Positions 1-9,137 of a DNA stretch of 14,283 nucleotides are shown here, piece after piece. Source of the stretch: Oscillospiraceae bacterium. GTDB lineage: Bacteria; Bacillota; Clostridia; Oscillospirales; Ruminococcaceae. Both the position numbers and the translations under genes were made by a program. The notes beneath the pieces were generated by a model. It searched no databases. It saw only the letters and a program-made list of their open reading frames with translations, and had not been told where the DNA came from. The stretch's first letter is position 1. Each line of letters opens with the position of its first letter. The stretch is from NCBI GenBank assembly GCA_031281115.1, contig JAITFV010000184.1:1-14283 (forward strand), given 5' to 3'.

Positions 1-58
1 GCTCCTTGCGTTGTCTTTCTGCTTCCCGTTCTTCCGGGCTTAATTTGTACTTTGGCAT
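1..58 (-). CDS. N-terminus of a small charged protein, cut by the left window edge
   Basis: Reading leftward from the ATG at 56-58 gives a lysine/glutamate-rich start (M-P-K-Y-K-L-S-P-E-E-R-E-A-E-R-Q-R-K-E) that is open at the window edge. A strong ribosome binding site, AGGAGG on the minus strand (65-70), lies six bases before the ATG, and a consensus promoter sits just upstream, so this is a real translation start. It lies immediately downstream of a relaxase remnant on the same strand, so it may be an accessory gene of the same lost mobile element. I do not recognise the family, and only 19 residues are visible, too few to infer a function. Confidence 0.6.
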   Translation of the reverse strand, partial: MPKYKLSPEEREAERQRKE

Positions 59-84
59 AAATATCCTCCTAAATGGTTGTTTCC

Positions 85-113
85 ATTATACACCATTTTG
101 GAGGTTTACACAA
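85..113 (-). promoter_or_regulatory. Sigma-70-type promoter for the small leftward gene
   Basis: On the minus strand, TTGTGT (108-113) and a perfect TATAAT (85-90) are separated by 17 bases. The promoter overlaps the relaxase stop codon and points to the small ORF starting at 58, whose Shine-Dalgarno is at 65-70. The -35 is weak but the -10 and spacing are ideal. Confidence 0.6.
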
Positions 114-950
114 TTATTGGGATAGGCTCGTCCACACTCCTCTCGCTTTTTCTGCCTATTCCTCGCAACCTCACCACGCATAACCTCATCAACCGTCTGC
201 CAACTCGCTCGACTTCCTTAACCTCGTCTTTGAGAGAATAGTAACCCCGATATATCGTATCACGTTTTTCCGATAACTCCGCATACTCGGCTCGCCATTT
301 TTTCATCGGCGGCGACTTGACTTTACCGTTCAAATGCTCTATAAGATAGCGGTCGGCGACTTCATAAAGTGTAATTTCCGCACGGTGCTTTTCGTAAAAT
401 TCGGCTTTCGGCTCACGCTTGAACAGCTTGTCCGCAAGACCCGGTTCAATCGTTTGATATTGCTCATAAATCGACTTGTATTTTTTGAAATTCTCGCCCT
501 GCTTAATATGCTCGGCAAGCACTTTCAATCGCCGTTCAACAGGCTTTAACTCGTCACGAATGACAGACTGATTTTGATACATCGACTTGACTTGAGCGTT
601 CAAATCCGATACATCGGCTATCTTGTTTTTCTGCAAGAAATTCAACATATCTGCAAAGGCTTTCACATTAGCAATATCTTGATAATGTTGCGATTTTCCC
701 GACTTCGCTTTGCGGAACAGAACCTCTTGAATTGTGTCATACAGCATAGGTTGTGCAGGGGGGTTATTATCCTCATCAAGCAAATTCTGTAACTTGACAA
801 TTCGAGCTTTGAGTTGCCGTAATTCTTTATTAAAGTCAGCAATTTCACGATTTCGATTGCCCCGTTCGGTGCGGATTCCCCTCTGCTCCATTTGATGAGC
901 TGCCACACCTAAATGAACGCTCGGCAATTCATCAAGCCCTTGTAAGAACC
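106..950 (-). pseudogene. C-terminal remnant of a MobA/MobL-family relaxase
   Basis: The leftward reading contains the stretch H-L-G-V-A-A-H-Q-M-E-Q-R-G-I-R-T-E-R-G-N, which I recognise as the conserved segment just after the catalytic domain in Firmicute MobA/MobL relaxases. It is followed by the long charged coiled-coil C-terminal region typical of these proteins (LRQLKARI, LKPVERRLKVLAEHI). Relaxases nick the transfer origin and pilot DNA during conjugation. The catalytic N-terminus with the histidine triad is absent: beyond about 950 the frame enters sequence that codes for an NRPS condensation domain on the other strand, so the frame's apparent TTG start at 1062 is an artefact. The last 30 or so residues also look frameshifted (see findings). 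Non-functional relic of a mobilizable or conjugative element; family call fairly sure. Confidence 0.8.
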
Positions 951-1165
951 GATATACCCCCTTTGAGATTGAAGCGGTCGGCTTTGCCGCAAGGGACGAA
1001 TATTTGAAATGGATTGAGCCGATTACACAAACGCCTTTTGACATGAACGGCGATTTATTCAAATTCTACATAATCATAATCGGGCAGAAAACAGGCTTTG
1101 TTTTTCATCAGCACCACCTAACCTCTGACGGTTGGTCGCAGGGCTTTATTCTGAACAGTATTGCA
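941..1165 (+). pseudogene. NRPS condensation-domain fragment
   Basis: In the frame containing 1004, the reading from about 947 is K-N-R-Y-T-P-F-E-I-E..., continuing through ITQTPFDMNGDLF to H-Q-H-H-L-T-S-D-G-W-S. The HHLTSDG stretch matches the HHxxxDG active-site motif of condensation domains, which form peptide bonds between carrier-bound aminoacyl groups in nonribosomal peptide synthetases; the flanking 'PFDM..LF.F' and 'SDGWS' context agrees. Homology seems to end near ILNSIAE (about 1165), and the frame closes at 1228. There is no N-terminal part and no start codon context. It sits directly before a carrier/reductase fragment in another frame, so most of the synthetase module has been deleted. 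Basis: motif recognition. Confidence 0.75.
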
Positions 1166-2135
1166 GAGCGTGTTCGACACCCCGACAGTTGCGTTGATGT
1201 CAAAGCACATCACAGGCGAAAATTGTAAAAAAATAAATTATCTCGCTGATGATTTTATAGATTTTAAGGATTTATTGAAACAGAATAAAATCACGGAAAG
1301 CATAACGACAGAAAAGCAGTCTTTAGGCGATGTGTTGATAACAGGTGCGACAGGGTGGCTCGGCTCTCACATTTTAGATGAATTTCTATCGAATGAAAAA
1401 GGGCTTGCTTACTGCCTTATTCGCGGCACGGATTTACAGACAAGCCGAAAGAAATTAAACAATGCGCTTGATTATTATTTCGGTGATAAATATAAAACCT
1501 GTGACAGAATTGTAGTTATTTGCGGCGATATTACGGAAAAAGTTATCTTAGATAAGCCGATTGACACGATTATCCACAGTGCCGCAAACGTAAAGCATTA
1601 CGGCACATATGAGCAGTTTTACAAGATTAACGTAATCGGCACGAAGAATATGATTGCTCTCGCAAAAGAGAAAAATGCAAAACTAATCCATATTTCCACC
1701 GTTTCTGTGTCCGGCAGCAGCTTTGAACAGCCCGATTTACCCGTGACCGATTATGACGAATCAAAGCTTTTTATCGGACAATCGCTTGAAAACGTCTATT
1801 CACGGAGCAAGTTTGAATCCGAAATAGAGGTCTTGCAAGCAAAGCTAACGGGCTTAGAAGCGGCGATTATTCGTGTCGGCAACCTCACAAACAGGCACAC
1901 GGATATGAAATTTCAACGGAATTATCAAGAAAACGCCACGCTCACAAGGCTTAAAGCATTTATTGATTTAAAGCAGTTTCCGCGAGAAATTGAAAATATC
2001 GAATTGAATTTTTCGCCTGCAAATTGCACTGCAAGGGCAATAATCACGCTTGCAAATCATTACAACGAAAATCATTCTATTTATCACGCTTACAACAAAT
2101 CAATACACCGATATATGCGAAAAATTGGGGTTTAG
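1161..2135 (+). pseudogene. NRPS carrier-domain end plus terminal thioester reductase domain, remnant
   Basis: The reading begins with Q-S-V-F-D-T-P-T-V-A-L-M, the last helix region of a peptidyl carrier domain; the phosphopantetheine serine part is missing. Then comes an extended SDR (NAD_binding_4) domain with the NAD(P)H loop G-A-T-G-W-L-G (about residues 62-68 of this frame), IHSAANV, the serine region HISTVSVSG and the catalytic Y-S-R-S-K pair (about 213-217). Such terminal reductases release the peptide as an aldehyde by cleaving the carrier thioester. Gut Clostridia NRPSs of this kind are known to make dipeptide aldehydes/pyrazinones; linking this remnant to that product is inference. 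The frame ends at 2135, before the normal end of the domain. The TTG at 1161 is not a plausible start, so the gene is broken at both ends. Confidence 0.8.
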
Positions 2136-2304
2136 CAAGGGTCAGAGGTCGGAAGTGGTTAAGCTCATCGGCAGTCTTGCGGATTTTGGGCTGATTAAGA
2201 AAACTGTCCGCAGAATCAAGGGCGTTTTCGTTGATAACATCTACCGTATTTGCGGATTTGAGGAATCGGCAGTACGGGAGAGTATTTTTTTGCCCGATAA
2301 GATA
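2105..2304 (+). pseudogene. Winged-helix-like gene fragment of unknown origin
   Basis: In a frame different from the reductase, the reading from about 2107 is T-D-I-C-E-K-L-G-F-S-K-G-Q-R-S-E-V-V-K-L, then LADFGLIKKTVRRIKGVFVDNIYRI. The pattern of a recognition helix, 'GLI.K' and a following basic beta wing suggests a winged-helix DNA-binding domain, as in replication initiators or MarR/DnaD-like proteins. There is no start codon with a ribosome binding site. The reading ends at 2322, after crossing into IS21 transposase sequence that lies in another frame. I cannot name the family. It may be debris from the same mobile element as the relaxase, but nothing proves that. Confidence 0.4.
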
Positions 2305-2901
2305 GGGTGCTCGAAGGTTTAAAGCGAATATTTTATTACATCGGCGGTGTTCCGATTCGGGTGAAATGCGATAACATGACAACCGCCGTAGCACAGGTTT
2401 TAAAAGGAACTGACCGCATAATCTCCGACGGTTTCTATCGGTTTATGCTTCATCACAGCCTTTTGAAAACATTTCGCCGAAGCTACGGGAAAAGCAGCGA
2501 GGACGTTGACTGGAAAGACTACATTCCGTCACTTGTTAAAAAGCCCGGCGCGACCAGCACCAATCTTCGATTGGTGCCACATACATCGTTTCTCCAATCA
2601 AATGCCGAAGTTATGGCAGGAGTATCTGAAAAGTGTTCGCGGAAGCGAAAGAAAATCCGCGCTTATGTTACTTTCAGAGATTATCACAGACGGAAATGAT
2701 TATCTGTGTGATGATGTTTTAGAAATGGCAAACGAGTATGGCAGTCTTGACATTGATAATATCCGCCAGTGTTACATTTGGTGTTCAAAACCCGAACATC
2801 ACCCGAAACCGTTGGAATTATCAACGCAGCCCCCGCTCTTGAATTATCAGCCCGACCTGTCTGTATACGATGAATTAACGACAGGAGGTGAGGCAGTATG
2901 A
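2305..2901 (+). pseudogene. istA: IS21-family transposase IstA remnant, internally deleted and frameshifted
   Basis: The first part (about 2307-2550) reads L-E-G-L-K-R-I-F-Y-Y-I-G-G-V-P, then KCDNMTTAVAQVLKG and SDGFYRFMLHH, matching the DDE-type catalytic core of IstA around the 'DNM' aspartate. It jumps at about 2450-2460 to 'SLLKTFRRSYGKSSEDVDWKDYIPSL', which belongs near the C-terminus, so a large internal segment is missing. The frame then shifts near 2550-2575, and the other frame continues with N-Q-M-P-K-L-W-Q-E-Y-L and ends YQPDLSVYDELTTGG, a typical IstA tail. IstA is the transposase of IS21 elements. The N-terminal helix-turn-helix is absent as well. The istB start overlaps its stop codon (ATGA), as in IS21. 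Family call fairly sure; inactive. Confidence 0.85.
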
Positions 2902-2966
2902 ATAATTTAGAAATCGAGCAAACCATGAAAATTCTGTTTTATTTAATCCGGCTTCCTTGTCATTGA
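2898..2966 (+). pseudogene. istB: IstB N-terminal stub of the IS21 relic
   Basis: The ATG at 2898 overlaps the istA stop in the ATGA arrangement usual for IS21 elements, with AGGAGGTGAGG (2882-2892) as ribosome binding site. The reading M-N-N-L-E-I-E-Q-T-M-K matches the start of IstB, the AAA+ helper ATPase of IS21 transposition. After about 13 residues it departs from the family and stops at 2964-2966. Everything beyond is lost, so this is only the left stub. No IS end or target duplication is visible next to it. Confidence 0.75.
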
Positions 2967-2997
2967 CAAAAACATAACGATGCGAAATTGAAATTAA

Positions 2998-3016
2998 AAT
3001 TTTCTTATAGAAAATT
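2998..3016. repeat. A+T-rich perfect hairpin
   Basis: AATTTTCT (2998-3005) and AGAAAATT (3009-3016) form an 8-bp perfect inverted repeat around a TAT loop. It overlaps the stop codon of the leftward recombinase fragment (3015-3017), so it could be the terminator of the element that fragment came from. It could also be an element end. The role is not determinable. Confidence 0.4.
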
Positions 3017-3180
3017 AATTCTGTTTGCCGATTAGATTTTTTCGAGCGCTGGTTAACGCTTCCTTTTTCGCTAAAAGCCCCTTGTCATATTCTCTCATGG
3101 ATAAATCCACCGCTTCCCTCACAAATTCGTCCTCATGCTTGGAAACATAGGCGATTGCTTCCCGTAAAAGCGAGAGCGTG
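3015..3180 (-). pseudogene. Serine recombinase C-terminal fragment, leftward
   Basis: Read leftward from about 3180 the frame gives L-S-L-L-R-E-A-I-A-Y-V-S-K-H-E-D-E-F-V, then a charged coiled-coil ending KEALTSARKNLIGKQN, with a TAA at 3015-3017. This resembles the coiled-coil region after the zinc beta ribbon in large serine recombinases of clostridial mobile elements ('LREA..YV..HE.EFV'), which mediate site-specific excision and integration. There is no start, no catalytic domain and no normal C-terminus. It meets another recombinase fragment in the opposite orientation at about 3178. Confidence 0.6.
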
Positions 3181-3366
3181 TCAGCACTTAAAGGCTCGGA
3201 ATTGGAAGAATTAAAGAGCCGTGAATCCGAAGCCGAAATCGCCGTTAATCTGGCGGGGACGTGGAAATATGCCGATTATACGCGGAAGAAGGAAGTCGCC
3301 ATGCTGATGATTCACCGGATTGTTATTAGCGAAAACGGCGACACCAAGGTAATTTGGAACCTATGA
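3178..3366 (+). pseudogene. Serine recombinase C-terminal tail, rightward
   Basis: The reading contains S-A-L-K-G-S-E-L-E-E-L and ends K-E-V-A-M-L-M-I-H-R-I-V-I-S-E-N-G-D-T-K followed by VIWNL. The pattern 'K..VA..LI.RI.IS..G...I.W.I' is the characteristic C-terminal end of large serine recombinases. The GTG at 3178 has no ribosome binding site and coincides with the junction to the inverted fragment, so it is not a real start. About 60 residues of a protein normally of 450-550 residues remain. A hairpin terminator follows at 3368-3395. Confidence 0.65.
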
Positions 3367-3367
3367 T

Positions 3368-3395
3368 AAACCGCTTGGCAGAAGCCCGACGGTTT
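3368..3395 (+). terminator. Hairpin terminator after the recombinase tail
   Basis: AAACCG (3368-3373) pairs with CGGTTT (3390-3395), with GGC/GCC pairing inside, followed by ATTTATTTGC. The T tract is interrupted. It lies directly after the recombinase tail and before the promoter at 3446. Confidence 0.5.
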
Positions 3396-3445
3396 ATTTA
3401 TTTGCTGCAAAATTGTCTTTTCGTGCAATAATCATCAATTTATGC

Positions 3446-3474
3446 TTGACTTTTCGTGATGTATGTAATATAAT
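3446..3474 (+). promoter_or_regulatory. Strong sigma-A promoter for the ATPase operon
   Basis: TTGACT (3446-3451), a 17-base spacer and a perfect TATAAT (3469-3474) give a near-consensus housekeeping promoter. The ATPase start codon is 38 bases beyond the -10, so the leader is short. No obvious operator. Confidence 0.75.
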
Positions 3475-3512
3475 TCAATAAACGGAGCACAACAAAGAGC
3501 GGAGATGGTACG

Positions 3513-4859
3513 ATGAACACCTTGAAAAGAAAAATATATAATGATTTGCTCGCATGGAAAAAGAAGAGCAACGGAGCTACTGCACTGATGATTGACGGTG
3601 CGAGACGAGTTGGGAAGAGCTTTCTCTGTGAGCAATTTTCAAAGAACGAATATAAGAGCCATATCATAATTGATTTCGGTAACGTACCTAAGGATATTTT
3701 AGATTTGTTTGAAAACGACAGTTCCAATCTTGATTTGTTTTTTGCGAAACTGTCCGCTTTTTATTCAAAGACGCTCTACAAAAGAGAATCTGTCATTGTG
3801 TTTGACGAGGTGCAGCAGCTTCCGCGGGCGAGACAGCTCATCAAATATCTCGTCGCAGACGGCAGATATGACTTTATCGAAACAGGCTCATTGATAAAAA
3901 AAAAAAAAAATGTTCAGGATATTATTATCCCATCCGAAGAAGAACATATCGAAATGTTTCCCCTTGATTTTGAAGAGTTTTTATGGGCATTGGGGGACGA
4001 GGCAACCGCTCCGTTAATCAAACAATGCTTTGATTCAAGGACTGCATTAGGTCAGGCACTTCATAGAAAAATCATGAACGATTTCCGGCAATATATCCTT
4101 GTGGGAGGAATGCCGCAGGCAGTGCTTGAATATGTGGAAACGAAAGATTTTGAAGCGGTGGATGCTGTCAAACGACGGATATTAAAGCTGTACCGTGACG
4201 ATGTTTCCAAGTTCGCACAGGGCTACGAAGATAAAGTTTTCGCTATATTTGACGGGATTCCCGGCCAACTGTCAAAGAGCGGCAAAAAATATCAACTGTC
4301 CTCCATTTCAAAGCAGGCACGTTTCAGGAGCTACGAGGACTCTTTTGTCTGGCTGCATGAAGCAATGGTTGTCAATACCTGTTTTAACGCAACTGACCCT
4401 AATGTTGGGCTTGCGTTGAGTGCAGATTATTCGACCCAAAAATGCTATATGGCTGATACAGGGCTTTTAATCACCCATACCTTTATGGACAGCCCTTATA
4501 TCGAAAACGATTTATACAAGGCGATTCTCTTTGATAAATTAAATATCAATGAAGGCATGGTGATGGAGAATATCGTCGCTCAAATGCTGAGGCGAAACGG
4601 CCATAAGCTCTATTTTTATTCCCGAAATGACAAGGAGCACCGTGAAAATCATATGGAAATAGATTTTCTTATAACCGAGAAGAAAAAGGTCGCACCGATT
4701 GAAGTTAAATCCGGCAGCTATACATCTCACTCTTCTTTGGATAAATTCAAAAGGAAGTTTTCATCTAAGCTCGGGGATTCATATATACTTTACACCAAGG
4801 ATGTTATGGTGAAGGATAATATCATCCATCTACCGGTTTATATGGCGATGTTTTTATAA
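3513..4859 (+). CDS. AAA (AAA_14) ATPase with DUF4143 domain
   Basis: A 448-residue protein of the common ATP-binding AAA_14/DUF4143 family, whose cellular role is not established. Walker A is G-A-R-R-V-G-K-S (29-36), Walker B V-I-V-F-D-E-V (94-100), with the conserved E-T-G-S-L (123-127) after it and F-P-L-D-F-E-E-F-L-W-A-L (149-160). The C-terminal DUF4143 part has D384 in EIDFLI and E397/K399 in PIEVKSG, a PD-(D/E)XK-like nuclease arrangement. No signal peptide or membrane segment, so it is cytoplasmic. The ATG has GGAG eight bases upstream and a strong promoter before it. A run of 15 A (3896-3910) encodes K129-K132 where relatives, as I recall them, usually have a Ser-Ile before the lysines. 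The length is normal and the frame intact. The next gene starts 17 bases after the stop, so the two are probably co-transcribed. Confidence 0.85.
   Translation: MNTLKRKIYNDLLAWKKKSNGATALMIDGARRVGKSFLCEQFSKNEYKSHIIIDFGNVPKDILDLFENDSSNLDLFFAKLSAFYSKTLYKRESVIVFDEVQQLPRARQLIKYLVADGRYDFIETGSLIKKKKNVQDIIIPSEEEHIEMFPLDFEEFLWALGDEATAPLIKQCFDSRTALGQALHRKIMNDFRQYILVGGMPQAVLEYVETKDFEAVDAVKRRILKLYRDDVSKFAQGYEDKVFAIFDGIPGQLSKSGKKYQLSSISKQARFRSYEDSFVWLHEAMVVNTCFNATDPNVGLALSADYSTQKCYMADTGLLITHTFMDSPYIENDLYKAILFDKLNINEGMVMENIVAQMLRRNGHKLYFYSRNDKEHRENHMEIDFLITEKKKVAPIEVKSGSYTSHSSLDKFKRKFSSKLGDSYILYTKDVMVKDNIIHLPVYMAMFL
3896..3910 (+). repeat. 15-base poly-A homopolymer inside the ATPase gene
   Basis: Fifteen consecutive A bases lie in frame within codons for I-K-K-K-K-N of the ATPase, just after the conserved ETGSL segment. 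Loss or gain of one base would truncate the protein at about a third of its length. It could be a slippage-prone (phase-variable or transcriptionally slippery) tract, or a sequencing/assembly artefact. Confidence 0.9.
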
Positions 4860-4876
4860 GGTTTGAGAGGTGAAAT

Positions 4877-5650
4877 ATGAGGGTTTTGGATATTGACATG
4901 GATTATTTTGTTAGAGAAATGGCTACATTTATACCAGCGGATTGTAAAGAGAGATTAAGTGATGATTACAACGTTTGGGAAAAAGGAGATGTCATAAATT
5001 TCATAGAACAAAAATTAGGCTTATCGAAAAATAAAAAAACTCGTGGAAGAATTATAACTAATCATCATGAAGCTTTATTCTTCTGGAGAGAAAAGATAAA
5101 AACAAATGAGTTGAGCACTCCTTTTGAAGTTTTGCATATTGATTCACACGCAGATTTAGGGTTAGGTTGTAGTTCTTGGATTTTTATTTTTGAAAAATTA
5201 TTAGGAATAAAAGTTGAAGAACGGCAAAATATTGAATCGTATCCCGAAATATTTGAAGAATTTAAACAACCACAAATCGGAGATTATCTTTTATTTGCAT
5301 TGGCATTTAGATGGATTTCAAAATTGACATATATATGTAATCCGAACGAACCGGGAAATGATTATATATGTTATATATTAAAAGATTGCATTGAACCAAA
5401 TAATAAAATTCAATTGCCTTTTAATGATAAGTACCCCGCTTCTGATTTAAATGATTCTTACAAAAGAAAAAATTATTTAAAAACAGCCCAATTAGAACCT
5501 GAAGTTGATTTTGAGATAATAAGAAAAATTGAGAATGTTAATTACGATGGCAACTTTGATTTTTTGACTTTTTGCGTTTCACCAAATTATACCCCAAAAA
5601 GCGCAGATTTTATAATTAATATTATTAAAGAATATATCGTTGAAGAGTAG
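4877..5650 (+). CDS. UPF0489-family arginase-like metal-binding protein
   Basis: A 257-residue protein that begins V-L-D-I-D-M-D-Y-F (D5, D7, D9) and has H-I-D-S-H-A-D-L-G at 87-95, the two signature motifs of UPF0489. The aspartates and histidine resemble the bimetal site of arginases and other ureohydrolases. A UPF0489-type enzyme has been described as a peptide arginase that converts arginine to ornithine in a ribosomal peptide pathway; whether this copy acts on a peptide is inference, since no precursor peptide or radical-SAM gene is visible here. GAGAGGTG provides the ribosome binding site and the gene is 17 bases after the ATPase stop, so both probably share one mRNA. The sequence is visibly more A+T-rich than the ATPase gene, hinting at separate acquisition. 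No signal peptide. Confidence 0.75.
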   Translation: MRVLDIDMDYFVREMATFIPADCKERLSDDYNVWEKGDVINFIEQKLGLSKNKKTRGRIITNHHEALFFWREKIKTNELSTPFEVLHIDSHADLGLGCSSWIFIFEKLLGIKVEERQNIESYPEIFEEFKQPQIGDYLLFALAFRWISKLTYICNPNEPGNDYICYILKDCIEPNNKIQLPFNDKYPASDLNDSYKRKNYLKTAQLEPEVDFEIIRKIENVNYDGNFDFLTFCVSPNYTPKSADFIINIIKEYIVEE

Positions 5651-5895
5651 GTTTGTATAGAATAATATCTTCTTAAAGTCTACTTAAATCAGTATGGTTC
5701 GAGTCGCCGAAATTAGCAATTTAAGTAACCGGGGTCAATAGCTGATGGCGAGAGGGATTGAGTGGTGTTGATAATTAAGATATTTTATATCAACCTTTAT
5801 CCTTTTTTATTGTTTAATCAGAATCCAGAATCAACCCTGTCATTATTATACAACAAACAATAATCCTGTCAGGTGTTATCTTAAAAATATAACTA
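5651..5895. other. Intergenic region with a 22-bp repeat and a weak hairpin
   Basis: No gene is seen. The stretch contains one copy of the 22-bp repeat (5709-5730) and a short hairpin, GTTGATA (5767-5773) with TATCAAC (5788-5794), followed by the T-rich TTTATCCTTTTTTATT, which could be a weak terminator for the upstream operon. Two copies of CCTGTCA (around 5837 and 5872) lie upstream of the next promoter and might be an operator; this is speculative. Confidence 0.4.
5709..5730 (+). repeat. 22-bp direct repeat, left copy
   Basis: The sequence with core AATTAGCAATTTAAGTAAC, extended to GA at the left and C at the right, recurs exactly at 9872-9893 in the same orientation. It contains an imperfect palindrome, AAATT-AGC-AATTT. 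The two copies bracket the secreted protein gene and the membrane protein gene. Confidence 0.85.
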
Positions 5896-5924
5896 TTGAC
5901 AATTATGCTTCTTTGATATATAAT
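5896..5924 (+). promoter_or_regulatory. Consensus sigma-A promoter for the secreted protein gene
   Basis: TTGACA (5896-5901), 17 bases, TATAAT (5919-5924): both hexamers are perfect. The ATG at 5967 follows after 42 bases, with GAGGAAG at 5951-5957 as Shine-Dalgarno. Confidence 0.85.
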
Positions 5925-5966
5925 GGTAATTATTGTAAATAAAATTATTTGAGGAAGAAGCAAATT

Positions 5967-9065
<3,099 letters not shown>

Positions 9066-9069
9066 TTGA

Positions 9070-9112
9070 ATCATCCCGCTCGCGCGGAATCAGAATCCGC
9101 GAGCGGGATGAT
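9070..9112 (+). terminator. Long GC-rich hairpin after the secreted protein gene
   Basis: ATCATCCCGCTCGCG (9070-9084) pairs perfectly with CGCGAGCGGGATGAT (9098-9112), a 15-bp stem with a 13-base loop. Only ATTTTAA follows, so termination may be partial. The next gene's Shine-Dalgarno begins nine bases later, leaving no room for a promoter; the hairpin may therefore attenuate or protect a shared transcript. Confidence 0.75.
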
Positions 9113-9137
9113 TTTAACGTAAGGAGCTGATAAATAT

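Noticed and set aside
951..1062. Extension of the leftward relaxase frame to a TTG at 1062
   Set aside because: The DNA codes for a recognisable condensation domain on the plus strand here, and the leftward translation no longer resembles a relaxase; there is no ribosome binding site.
5690..5710. tRNA T-arm-like GGTTCGAGTC before the left 22-bp repeat
   Set aside because: The flanking five bases do not pair as a T stem, and no acceptor, D or anticodon arms are found upstream.
5700..5735. The 22-bp repeat as an integron attC or CRISPR repeat
   Set aside because: The core does not match the GTTRRRY/RYYYAAC attC boxes, and only two copies 4.1 kb apart exist, with no spacer array.
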